Shown one piece after another: positions 6,127 to 12,013 of a stretch of 14,031 nucleotides of DNA. The translations under genes and the position numbers were made by a program. The notes under the pieces were generated by a model, which was given only the letters and a program-made list of their open reading frames with translations, did no database searches and was not told the origin of the DNA. Origin of the DNA: Syntrophobacterales bacterium (GTDB taxonomy: Bacteria > Desulfobacterota > Desulfobaccia > Desulfobaccales > 0-14-0-80-60-11); the NCBI GenBank assembly GCA_020052215.1, contig JAGVPN010000445.1, positions 1 through 14,031 on the forward strand, written 5' to 3'. Position 1 is the stretch's first letter. Each line of letters starts with the position of its first letter.

Positions 6127-6412
6127 TGATTTAGAATCTGTCAGGGTCAAGATTCTCGAAATCCTTGAATCTGGCTTTGTACAAACTTCTTCTCACTGTC
6201 AAGATCAGATGAGGGCTAGAAATTTTTCCATGCGGGATATTTTTGAGGTTTTAAAATCTGGCAAGATAAGCCTCGGGACGGCAGATGGCGACGATGTAAA
6301 AGGCATTTTCAGATTCTTTGGTCATGACACTGATGGTGAACCACTTGGGGTCGTCGTCGAACTTAATGAAGAACTTAATCGATTGAATATTATAACCGGA
6401 TTTGGGTATTGA
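6107..6412 (+). CDS. DUF4258-family toxin-like protein of a TAC module
   Basis: About 101 residues if read from TTG at 6107. The core matches the DUF4258 pattern: SHCQDQMRARNFSMRDIFEVLKSGKI (about 29-54), corresponding to the family's 'sHa.eRm.eRgis..dv..vl..G.i'. Then follow KGIFRFFGHDTDGEPLGVVVELNE and a final LNIITGF strand. DUF4258 proteins are small and usually paired with zinc-finger/HTH antitoxins; many are presumed RNase-like toxins, but activity here is inference. The start is uncertain: TTG 6107 lacks a ribosome site and precedes the predicted transcription start. The next in-frame ATG (6209) would cut off the conserved His at about 30, and an ATT at 6152 follows AGGG. The stop is one base before the antitoxin ATG. 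Composition is AT-rich, unlike the flanking genes. Confidence 0.75.
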   Translation: MSKVSIVDLESVRVKILEILESGFVQTSSHCQDQMRARNFSMRDIFEVLKSGKISLGTADGDDVKGIFRFFGHDTDGEPLGVVVELNEELNRLNIITGFGY

Positions 6413-6413
6413 T

Positions 6414-7019
6414 ATGAGTGAGATAGTTTGTCCTAATTGCGGCAAATCACAGGAATCCTTCAGGGGTGATTATCAATACCTGGAGTCTGGCCTTGACAAC
6501 GTCACAATTTGCGATATTGAAATGATTAAGTGTAACTGCGGAGATGAATCTGCCCTAATCCCCAGGATTCTTGCCGTACATGAAGCTATTTCCAATTGTT
6601 TGTTGGAGAAGGACACCCAACTAACAGGCAAGGAAATTAGATTTCTTCGAAAGGAAATGGGGTTAAGGGGAAAAGATTTCGCAAATTTGGTTAGCATAGA
6701 TAACGCTACTCTTTCCCGCTGGGAAAATGGAAAAACTAAACCATCAGTCAAGGCTGACAGACTTATCAGGGTACTGTATGCTATCAAAATGAAACCTGCA
6801 AAAGAACTTGCTTCAATCACATTCAAGCCGATTTCACGAGGTCAGTCCGAAATTGCAATTCATGTGATGACCGCTAAGAAAGAAATTAATTTGGCTTTTA
6901 AAAGGGCTAACTATGCCTTGCATAAGGATACTGATTATCCAATTTTGAATTTGCGCGATAAACTAGAGACGGGAGTGCCAATTGCAGCAGATAATTACGG
7001 CTATGCTTTGGCCGCATAG
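6414..7019 (+). CDS. MqsA/HigA-like antitoxin: zinc finger plus XRE HTH, extended C-terminus
   Basis: A 201-residue protein, start ATG 6414 (MSEIVCPNCGK) chosen over an upstream in-frame TTG inside the toxin gene. Residues 1-45 form a YgiT/MqsA-type zinc finger with CPNC (Cys6, Cys9) and CNC (Cys40, Cys42). Residues about 70-125 are an XRE-family helix-turn-helix (LTGKEIRFLRKEMGLRGKDFA..VSIDNATLSRWENGKTKPS). The role expected from the family is to neutralise the toxin-like neighbour and repress the operon through the 6089-6112 palindrome. The C-terminal 70 or so residues exceed a standard MqsA-type antitoxin and end in DYPILNLRDKLETG...NYGYALAA. In TAC systems such a tail is the chaperone-addiction segment recognised by the SecB-like partner. 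That role is inferred from position, not from a motif match. Confidence 0.85.
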   Translation: MSEIVCPNCGKSQESFRGDYQYLESGLDNVTICDIEMIKCNCGDESALIPRILAVHEAISNCLLEKDTQLTGKEIRFLRKEMGLRGKDFANLVSIDNATLSRWENGKTKPSVKADRLIRVLYAIKMKPAKELASITFKPISRGQSEIAIHVMTAKKEINLAFKRANYALHKDTDYPILNLRDKLETGVPIAADNYGYALAA

Positions 7020-7027
7020 GGTATACA

Positions 7028-7501
7028 ATGCCTGAAAAGAAAGATTTCAATCCTAATCTTTATCCAATACAACTCATTTCTCTTAATGTTAAGGAGTTGT
7101 TTATAAAGGTAAAAAAACACCCAGAATCTGCTTATTTAACATTAGATGCAGAAGAGTTTAATTTACTCACTGGCCACTCTAAATATGATAATAAAAATCA
7201 TATCATTCAGGTTGGCGTCAAATTAGAAATCAAGGAGAAAGAAGGTCAGGAAAACCATTTTGACATGAGGATTGTTATAAGTGGGGTTTTTAAGGTTGAT
7301 GAAACTCAATTTGAAAAGGCGCATATTGAAGATTGGGCAAACAGAAATGCTCCTATAATTTTATATCCGTATTTAAGAGAACAAGCTTATGCCCTTACTA
7401 TAAGATGTGGGTTCCCCGGTTTAATCCTCCCCTTATTGGAAGTCCCTACCTTTAAGATTGAACCAAGCAAGAAAATTAAAACTGTTAAGGTCAAGGTTTA
7501 A
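7028..7501 (+). CDS. SecB-like chaperone of the TAC module
   Basis: A 157-residue protein, close to the length of E. coli SecB. It has the SecB fold's sequence hallmarks: a central FDMRIVISGVFKVDE strand pair (about 78-92), FEKAHIEDWANRNAPIILYPYLREQAYALTIRCGFPGLILP (95-135), corresponding to SecB's 'aPhiLFPYaRe....v.rgGFPpl.LpPvnF', then VPTF. In TAC operons the SecB-like chaperone binds the antitoxin's C-terminal tail, protecting it from aggregation and proteolysis so that it can inhibit the toxin. A housekeeping export SecB would not normally sit third behind a toxin-antitoxin pair, so the TAC role is favoured. ATG lies eight bases after the antitoxin stop with AGGG upstream. The C-terminus is Lys-rich (KKIKTVKVKV). 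AT-rich codons match the two preceding genes, indicating a single acquired unit. Confidence 0.85.
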   Translation: MPEKKDFNPNLYPIQLISLNVKELFIKVKKHPESAYLTLDAEEFNLLTGHSKYDNKNHIIQVGVKLEIKEKEGQENHFDMRIVISGVFKVDETQFEKAHIEDWANRNAPIILYPYLREQAYALTIRCGFPGLILPLLEVPTFKIEPSKKIKTVKVKV

Positions 7502-7659
7502 GAACTAAAACTGTCCGCCATGGCCGCTATTTCCTCTAAACTCCAAACCTGATCGGCAATCCCAGCTTCCATCACTGGGGTTACTCTCAAGGTCTTGTGG
7601 ACTCTCCCGAAATTATAGACCATAAAATGCGGGGATACCGCATAGACCAAGTTCTCGGC
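7498..7659 (-). pseudogene. C-terminal remnant of a DDE transposase (IS1-like)
   Basis: On the minus strand, residues ENLVYAVSPHFMVYNF, GRVHKTLRVTPVMEAG and DQVWSLEEIAAMAD closely follow the C-terminal end of a common DDE transposase group ('ENH..AVALHFM.YNF.RIH.TLRVTPAMEAG..D.VWS.EE'). Only about 54 residues remain. No catalytic-domain sequence is seen upstream, where the frame degenerates, so this is a dead fragment. Its stop overlaps the stop of the SecB-like gene by two bases. The remnant marks the right border of the AT-rich island and hints at transposon-associated arrival. The IS family is not certain. Confidence 0.6.
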
Positions 7660-7864
7660 CCACGGCGCAATCGGTGGTTGGGCCACGGATGCATCGGGTA
7701 TATAATGACACTATCAGAGTGCTTTGCACAAGCAACTTTTGGGGACGCAAAACGCTCCCTACTACATTTTTCCCGGCATGGTTCCGGTTAGTGTGACGTT
7801 TCACCCAGCCTGCCTATCATGGCTCAATTCATACCAGCCAATTTATGAACTGCGACCGTAAATC
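7660..7864. other. Intergenic stretch before the J-domain gene
   Basis: Composition is intermediate between the AT-rich island and the GC-rich operon. Apart from the predicted promoter at 7678-7706 I see no gene. Short frames on both strands give no recognisable protein. Part may be further decayed transposon sequence. Confidence 0.4.
7678..7706 (+). promoter_or_regulatory. Predicted promoter for the J-domain/DUF3108 operon
   Basis: TTGGGC (7678-7683), 17-base spacer, perfect TATAAT (7701-7706). Transcription would start near 7713, leaving a leader of about 150 bases before the ATG at 7865. It may have been supplied by the adjacent transposon-derived sequence. Confidence 0.4.
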
Positions 7865-8182
7865 ATGACCCTGGAAGAAGCACGCCAACTCCTGAATCTG
7901 GATCTCAAGGCCACCAAAAAAGAGATCAAGGCGGCCTATCGCCGGGCCGCCCGCCGCTGGCATCCGGACCGGGCCCCGGCCGGCGCCGAGGAAACCCACC
8001 GGGGCCGGATGCAGCAGATTAACGCGGCCTACCAGCTGATAGTCCAATTCATCGAAGACTATCGCTACGACCTGGTGGAAAGCGCCGGCCCCGAGGACCT
8101 CCAGAAGTGGTGGGCCGACCGCTTCGCCACCGGGGTGTGGGGGCCGCCCCCCCCGAAAGAACCGGAAGACGGGGACGACTGA
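7865..8182 (+). CDS. Small J-domain protein (DnaJ-like co-chaperone)
   Basis: A 105-residue protein consisting of a J-domain plus a short tail. Residues 1-65 follow the J-domain helices: TLEEARQLLNLDLKATKKEIKAAYRRAARRWHPDR, with the HPD motif at 33-35 that stimulates DnaK ATPase, then helix IV (MQQINAAYQLIVQFI). There is no Gly/Phe region, zinc finger or substrate-binding C-terminal domain, so it is a class III J-protein. The tail is acidic and Pro-rich (WGPPPPKEPEDGDD). No strong ribosome site precedes the ATG. The stop overlaps the ATG of the first DUF3108 gene (TGATG), so it is co-translated with envelope proteins. Partner DnaK and client proteins cannot be told from here. Confidence 0.88.
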   Translation: MTLEEARQLLNLDLKATKKEIKAAYRRAARRWHPDRAPAGAEETHRGRMQQINAAYQLIVQFIEDYRYDLVESAGPEDLQKWWADRFATGVWGPPPPKEPEDGDD

Positions 8183-8979
8183 TGCCGACTGGCGTACTCC
8201 TGCTGCTGGTCCTGATGCTCCAGATAGCCCCGGGGCCCCTCCGGGTTGCCGCCGCCGCGCCGGACATCCGGGAAAACCTGGAATATCAAATCAGCCTGGG
8301 CCCGTGGTCGGATGTGGCCCGGGTTCACCTGGTGCTCAAGGAGTTGGAACCGGGACATTACCTGGCGGAGTTTTCCGGGGCGGCCCAGGGGATGTGGCAG
8401 TTATTGAGCCGCTGGCTGCCCGAGCGCTACCAGACCGAGATGATCCACCGGGAGGGGCGGCTGGTGCCGCTGGTCTACCGGGAAGAGTTTATCAGCCAGG
8501 GCAAGCGCGTCGTGAAAGAGTACCGCTTCGACCATGAGCGCGGCCTCCTGTCGCTCTGGCGTCAGGCCGACGGCAGCGACCCGGTCAAGAAATGGGAGGT
8601 GCCCCTGAAAGGCCCGGTGTATGACCTCTTGACCCTGTTTTACAACGTCCGGCTGGGCGCTTTCGGGCCTTTGCCCGGCGGCGCCTCCCTGCGGGTGATG
8701 GTCCTGTCCACCCCCGCCCCCCAGGAGATGGTCTTCGTGATCGGCGGTAACACCGAAGTGGGCCGCAAGGTGATGATGGACTACCGCCCGCCGGACTCTA
8801 AGACGGTGGACCAATATTTTATCTTTCTCAGCCCCGAGCAGGTGCCCACCCTGGCCTGGACCCGGGTAGTCCTGTTCGGCAAGCTTGCGGGGCGCTTACT
8901 GAACCCCGGTGAGATCAGGAAGGAAGGGTTGCTGGCCCTGTCCCCCTCTCCTTCACCTGGCCTTAAAGCCCAACCTTGA
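8182..8979 (+). CDS. Secreted DUF3108-domain protein, copy 1
   Basis: A 265-residue protein with a Sec signal peptide (MPTGVLLLLVLMLQIAPG...AAAA, cleavage about residue 26) and a mature DUF3108-like domain. The domain has repeated beta-strand pattern LEYQISLGPW.DVARVHLVL.ELEPGHYLAEFSG, then QTEMIHREGRLVPLVYREEFISQGKR, VVKEYRFDHERG, VYDLLTLFYNVRLG and MVFVIGGNTEVGRKV. DUF3108 proteins are periplasmic and of unknown function, with some structural similarity to lipoprotein carriers of the LolA/LolB type. Start ATG 8182 was chosen because it overlaps the J-domain stop and opens directly on the signal peptide; the frame extends further upstream only as a shadow of the J-domain gene. The mature part is nearly identical to copy 2, but the signal peptide is different. 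Confidence 0.85.
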   Translation: MPTGVLLLLVLMLQIAPGPLRVAAAAPDIRENLEYQISLGPWSDVARVHLVLKELEPGHYLAEFSGAAQGMWQLLSRWLPERYQTEMIHREGRLVPLVYREEFISQGKRVVKEYRFDHERGLLSLWRQADGSDPVKKWEVPLKGPVYDLLTLFYNVRLGAFGPLPGGASLRVMVLSTPAPQEMVFVIGGNTEVGRKVMMDYRPPDSKTVDQYFIFLSPEQVPTLAWTRVVLFGKLAGRLLNPGEIRKEGLLALSPSPSPGLKAQP

Positions 8980-8992
8980 GGAGCCCTGCCGC

Positions 8993-9817
8993 TTGAAAAC
9001 TCCATCCCGCTTTGCCGGCGCCCTCCCCTTCCTGGCCCTGCTGCTGCTGCTGATTGGGCTTTGGCTGCCGGGGCATCCGGCCCTGGCCGCCACCGTGCCG
9101 GTCATCCGGGAAGATCTGGAGTACAAGGTCAGCCTGGGCCCCAGTTCGAATGTTGGCCTGGCACACCTGGTGCTCAAGGAATTGGGACCGGGACGTTACC
9201 TGGCGGAGGTTTCCGGGACGACTCAGGGTGTGTGGCGGTTGTCGAACCGCTGGTTGCCTGTGCGCTACCAGACCGAGATGATCCACCGGGAGGGGCGGCT
9301 GGTGCCGCTTATCTGCCGGGAAGAGTTCATCAGCCAGGGCAAGCGCGTCGTGAAAGAGTACCGCTTCGACTATGAGTGCGGTCACCTGTCTCTCTGGCGT
9401 CAGGCCGAAGGCTTTGAGACGGTCAAGCAATGGGAAGTGCCCCTGAAAAGCCCGGTGTATGACCTCTTGAGCCTGTTTTACAACCTCCGCCTGGGCGTTT
9501 TCGGGCCTTTGCCCGGCGGCTCCACCCTGAAGGTAATGGTCCTGTCCACGCTGGCGCCCCAGGAGATGGTCTTTGTGATCGGCGGTAACACTGAAGTGGG
9601 CCGCAAGGTGACGCTGGACCACTGCCGGACGAAATCCAAGCCGGCAAAACAATATGTTATCTACCTCAACCCGGAGCAGGTACCCACCCTGGCCTTGACC
9701 CATGTGCCCCTTTTCGGCAAGTTCACGGCGCACTTACTGAACCCCGGTGAGATCAGGAAGGAGGGGCTGTTGGCCCTGCCCCCCTGCGCGGCTCTCGTAC
9801 CTAAAGCCCAACCCTGA
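8993..9817 (+). CDS. Secreted DUF3108-domain protein, copy 2 (apparent chimera of copies 1 and 3)
   Basis: A 274-residue protein from TTG at 8993. GAGGAG sits nine bases before the TTG, and the signal peptide LKTPSRFAGALPFLALLLLL...HPALAA begins there, with cleavage near residue 33. The mature region is a close paralogue of copy 1 over its whole length (LEYKVSLGP, QTEMIHREGRLVPLICREEFISQGKR, VVKEYRFDYECG, VYDLLSLFYNLRLG, MVFVIGGNTEVGRKV, LLNPGEIRKEGLLAL). The signal peptide and ribosome site instead match copy 3. Features of copy 1 recur 838 bases later without net insertion or deletion, as expected of a recent tandem duplication. It has extra Cys residues (ICREEF, YECG, DHC) absent from copy 1. 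Envelope location is likely; function unknown. Confidence 0.83.
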   Translation: MKTPSRFAGALPFLALLLLLIGLWLPGHPALAATVPVIREDLEYKVSLGPSSNVGLAHLVLKELGPGRYLAEVSGTTQGVWRLSNRWLPVRYQTEMIHREGRLVPLICREEFISQGKRVVKEYRFDYECGHLSLWRQAEGFETVKQWEVPLKSPVYDLLSLFYNLRLGVFGPLPGGSTLKVMVLSTLAPQEMVFVIGGNTEVGRKVTLDHCRTKSKPAKQYVIYLNPEQVPTLALTHVPLFGKFTAHLLNPGEIRKEGLLALPPCAALVPKAQP

Positions 9818-9830
9818 GGAGCCCTGGCGC

Positions 9831-10691
9831 TTGAGAACTCCATCCCGCCTTGCCGGCGCCCTCCCCTTCCTGGCCTTGCTGCTGCTGATTGGGCTGGGGC
9901 TGCCGGGGCATCCGGCCCTGGCCGCCCCGCCGGCCCTCCTGGAGGAGTTGCGCTACCGGCTGGTGGTCCTGTCCATCCAAGATGCGGCCCGGATCACGCT
10001 CACCTTGAATCGCCTGGGACCGGGACGCTTTGTGGCGGAAATTATCGGCGAACCCCAAGGCCTTATCAAGCTCTTGTCCGGAGACCAGCGGGAACGCCTG
10101 CAGACCGAGATGGTCTGGCGTAACAACCGCCTCCTGCCGCTCATTTACCGGGAAGAGTCGTGGCGACGGGGGAAACGCCGCCTGAAAGAATACCGCTTCA
10201 ACTATTCCCGGGGCCGGCTGGAATTGTGGGAGTGGCGCGCCGGCAAGGGTCTGTCGAAAAAATGGCAAACCGACCTCTCCCACCAGGTCTATGACCCCCT
10301 GTCCGCCTTCTACAACTGCCGCCTGGGGATTATCGGCCCCACCCGGGAGGGGGAGACCAGCGCCATCCAGGGCATTCCCTATCCCCGGCCCGAAACCATG
10401 GAGGTGCGCCTGGGGGCGGAGAGCCAGGACGGCCGCCAGGTCATGGTTTCCCTGATCAACCCGGTCTTCAAGGATTCCCAGGGGGTAGTTTTTGCCAACG
10501 TCGATAACCAGTTGGTGCCGCACCAGGCCTGGACCACGGTCTCCGGCATCACCATCCGGGGAGTGTTGTTGCCGGAAAGTGTCATCATGGGCCCCGGATT
10601 GGCGGGATTAAAAGCGCCGGGGCTGGCGGCCTCCCGTCGGCCCCCGGTGAAAGATCCGCCAGCCACCGCCGCCCGAGGGGAGCAGCGGTGA
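9831..10691 (+). CDS. Secreted DUF3108-like protein, copy 3 (divergent)
   Basis: A 286-residue protein from TTG 9831, again with GAGGAG nine bases upstream. The signal peptide (LRTPSRLAGALPFLALLLL...HPALAA) is nearly identical to copy 2 in DNA and protein, minus one Leu codon. The mature part is clearly related but diverged: LRYRLVVLSIQDAARITLTLNRLGPGRFVAEIIG, QTEMVWRNNRLLPLIYREE, RLKEYRFNYSRG, VYDPLSAFYNCRLG. It carries a C-terminal extension rich in Pro/Ala/Arg (about 255-286) not found in the others. The stop overlaps the GTG of the hydrolase gene by four bases (GTGA). As the most different member it probably represents the older partner of copy 1. Function unknown; periplasmic or envelope location inferred. 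Confidence 0.83.
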   Translation: MRTPSRLAGALPFLALLLLIGLGLPGHPALAAPPALLEELRYRLVVLSIQDAARITLTLNRLGPGRFVAEIIGEPQGLIKLLSGDQRERLQTEMVWRNNRLLPLIYREESWRRGKRRLKEYRFNYSRGRLELWEWRAGKGLSKKWQTDLSHQVYDPLSAFYNCRLGIIGPTREGETSAIQGIPYPRPETMEVRLGAESQDGRQVMVSLINPVFKDSQGVVFANVDNQLVPHQAWTTVSGITIRGVLLPESVIMGPGLAGLKAPGLAASRRPPVKDPPATAARGEQR

Positions 10692-11494
10692 TCCACCCCC
10701 GGGACTGGTACGTGGAAATCGCCGGCCAGGGCCCCGACCTGGTGCTGCTGCACGGCCTGGGGGCCTCCAGCTTCTCCTGGCGCCACAACCGGGCGCCCCT
10801 CTCCCGCCACTTCCGGGTGATCACCCCGGACCTGCCCGGGCACGGCCGCTCCCCCGCGCCCCTGGAGGCGGATTACCGCGCCGGGGCCTTGGTCCGGGGC
10901 CTTTGGGATTTCTTGGACTGGCATGGTCTCGACACCGTGGCCCTGGGCGGCAATTCTTTGGGGGGCGGCTTGAGCCTCCTCCTGGCCCGGGAACGGCCGG
11001 CCCGGGTCTCGGCCCTGGCGCTCCTGGCCCCCGCCGCGGCCTTGACCCGCGTCCCCTACGCCTTTTGGCCGCTGCGGCTGCCGGTCATAGGGGCAGCCGC
11101 CGCGGCCCTCCTGGGTCCCTGGCTGCTCCCCTGGTTCATGCGCCTGGTCTACTGCCACCCGGAACGCCTGATCCCCGAGGCGGTGGTGGGCTACGCCCCT
11201 CCTTACAAACACCTCCGACGCCGCCTGGCGCTGCGCCAGGTCTGCCGGCAGCTGACGATTCGCCCCCTGGCGGAGATCGCCGCCCTGCTCCGGGACCTCA
11301 CCCAGCCCGCGGCCCTCATCTGGGGAGAACAAGACCGCATCCTGCCCCCGGCCCAGGGGCACTGGATGGCCGCCCACCTGCCCCAGGCGGAATTTCACCT
11401 CCTCCCCGAGGTTGGCCATGCCCCCCAGGAGGAAGCGCCGGGCCTGGTGAACAAAATTATCATTGATTTTTTTGCGCCGTTCATTAAAGAATGA
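10688..11494 (+). CDS. Alpha/beta-fold hydrolase
   Basis: A 268-residue alpha/beta hydrolase with a complete catalytic triad: nucleophile Ser90 in GNSLGG, Asp216 in WGEQDRILP, and His244 in EVGHAPQEE. LLHGLGASSFSW (20-31) supplies the oxyanion-hole HG, and DLPGHGRS (48-55) is the standard post-strand-4 motif. A hydrophobic cap insert (about 125-160, AFWPLRLPVIGAAAAALLGPWLLPWF) could bind lipophilic substrates or touch the membrane. The fold covers esterases, lipases, dehalogenases and C-C hydrolases; the sequence does not decide the substrate. GTG start with GAGGGGAG upstream, overlapping the end of DUF3108 copy 3, makes it the last gene of this operon. There is no signal peptide, so it is cytosolic. 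Confidence 0.92.
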   Translation: MIHPRDWYVEIAGQGPDLVLLHGLGASSFSWRHNRAPLSRHFRVITPDLPGHGRSPAPLEADYRAGALVRGLWDFLDWHGLDTVALGGNSLGGGLSLLLARERPARVSALALLAPAAALTRVPYAFWPLRLPVIGAAAAALLGPWLLPWFMRLVYCHPERLIPEAVVGYAPPYKHLRRRLALRQVCRQLTIRPLAEIAALLRDLTQPAALIWGEQDRILPPAQGHWMAAHLPQAEFHLLPEVGHAPQEEAPGLVNKIIIDFFAPFIKE

Positions 11495-11500
11495 AGGTTA

Positions 11501-11606
11501 TCATACCAAGTCGCAATCATGAGGTAATTTTTGGTAGCCGCAGGCTTCAGCCTGCGCATGCACAGGTTGAAAACCTGTGCCACCATTTGAATGCAAATTG
11601 GTATCA
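11501..11606. repeat. Second MITE-like element with terminal inverted repeats and two hairpins
   Basis: Ends TCATACCAA (11501-11509) and TTGGTATCA (11598-11606) are inverted, and imperfect similarity extends about 23 bases inward. Inside are CGCAGGC/GCCTGCG (11539-11556) and CACAGGTT/AACCTGTG (11561-11579), flanked by GGTAGC and GCCACC, which are near-complementary. The layout (outer inverted repeats plus two inner hairpins) parallels the element at 1554-1690, though the sequences differ. It is non-coding and follows the hydrolase gene. Confidence 0.65.
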
Positions 11607-11677
11607 GACACCCCACCCTTCAAACGGAGGGAATAACCATAAGGGAGGGTGACGGGCGCTCTACCCGCCACACACAA

Positions 11678-11905
11678 ATGACCAAAAACATCATTCCTTT
11701 TGCCAGGGCCCAACGTTCCGTCAAGGAGGTGGTGGAGAAGTTCTATCAGGAGCTGGATGACATCGAAGAAATCGTCATCATCGCCAAAGACCGGGAAGGC
11801 GAATGGATTTTCGCCAATTCCGAACTGGAAAACGAGCTGGAGTGGATCGGCAGCCTCTATAAATTCATCAACAAGGCCATCCTGGAAGACGACGAGGATT
11901 TTTAG
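11678..11905 (+). CDS. Small acidic protein of unknown function, 75 residues
   Basis: MTKNIIPFARAQRSVKEVVEKFYQELDDIEEIVIIAKDREGEWIFANSELENELEWIGSLYKFINKAI, ending LEDDEDF. A short basic head is followed by amphipathic helix (VKEVVEKFYQEL), a beta-like core (EEIVIIAKDREGEWIFANS), another helix (ENELEWIGSLYKFINKAIL) and an acidic tail. No membrane span. Start ATG 11678 was chosen because residues encoded upstream come from the intergenic repeat; it has no obvious ribosome site, and purine tracts lie about 30 bases earlier. A strong intrinsic terminator follows 27 bases after the stop, supporting a real monocistronic gene. The shape suggests a small regulatory or adaptor protein. I do not recognise the family. 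Confidence 0.7.
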   Translation: MTKNIIPFARAQRSVKEVVEKFYQELDDIEEIVIIAKDREGEWIFANSELENELEWIGSLYKFINKAILEDDEDF

Positions 11906-11932
11906 GAAAAAACTCGGCTGACTTGGGGAGAG

Positions 11933-11962
11933 ACCGGCGGCCCGGGCGGCCTGCCGGTTTTT
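11933..11962 (+). terminator. Intrinsic terminator of the 75-aa gene
   Basis: ACCGGC (11933-11938) pairs with GCCGGT (11953-11958), with further pairing possible in the G/C-rich loop, and a run of T follows. It is placed just beyond the stop at 11905. Confidence 0.75.
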
Positions 11963-11985
11963 CTATCGAGACACAGGTTTAAACC

Positions 11986-12012
11986 GCGGGGCCAGCCGGC
12001 CCCGCTTGATTT
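11986..12012. terminator. Hairpin between convergent genes, probable (bidirectional) terminator
   Basis: GCGGGGCC, loop AGCC, GGCCCCGC (11986-12005) is a perfect 8-bp stem. On the plus strand it is followed by TTGATTTTT. It is also placed correctly to end the minus-strand SpoIIAA-like gene, whose stop is at 12014, but the T-rich side there is weak. Confidence 0.55.
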
Positions 12013-12013
12013 T

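Noticed and set aside
7613..7804. 63-codon minus-strand frame upstream of the transposase remnant
   Set aside because: No resemblance to transposase catalytic sequence could be seen; it overlaps the remnant in another frame and looks random.
9423..9647. Antisense frames across the DUF3108 genes
   Set aside because: They are mirrored in the paralogues because the sense genes are duplicated, not because they code; no ribosome sites or motifs.
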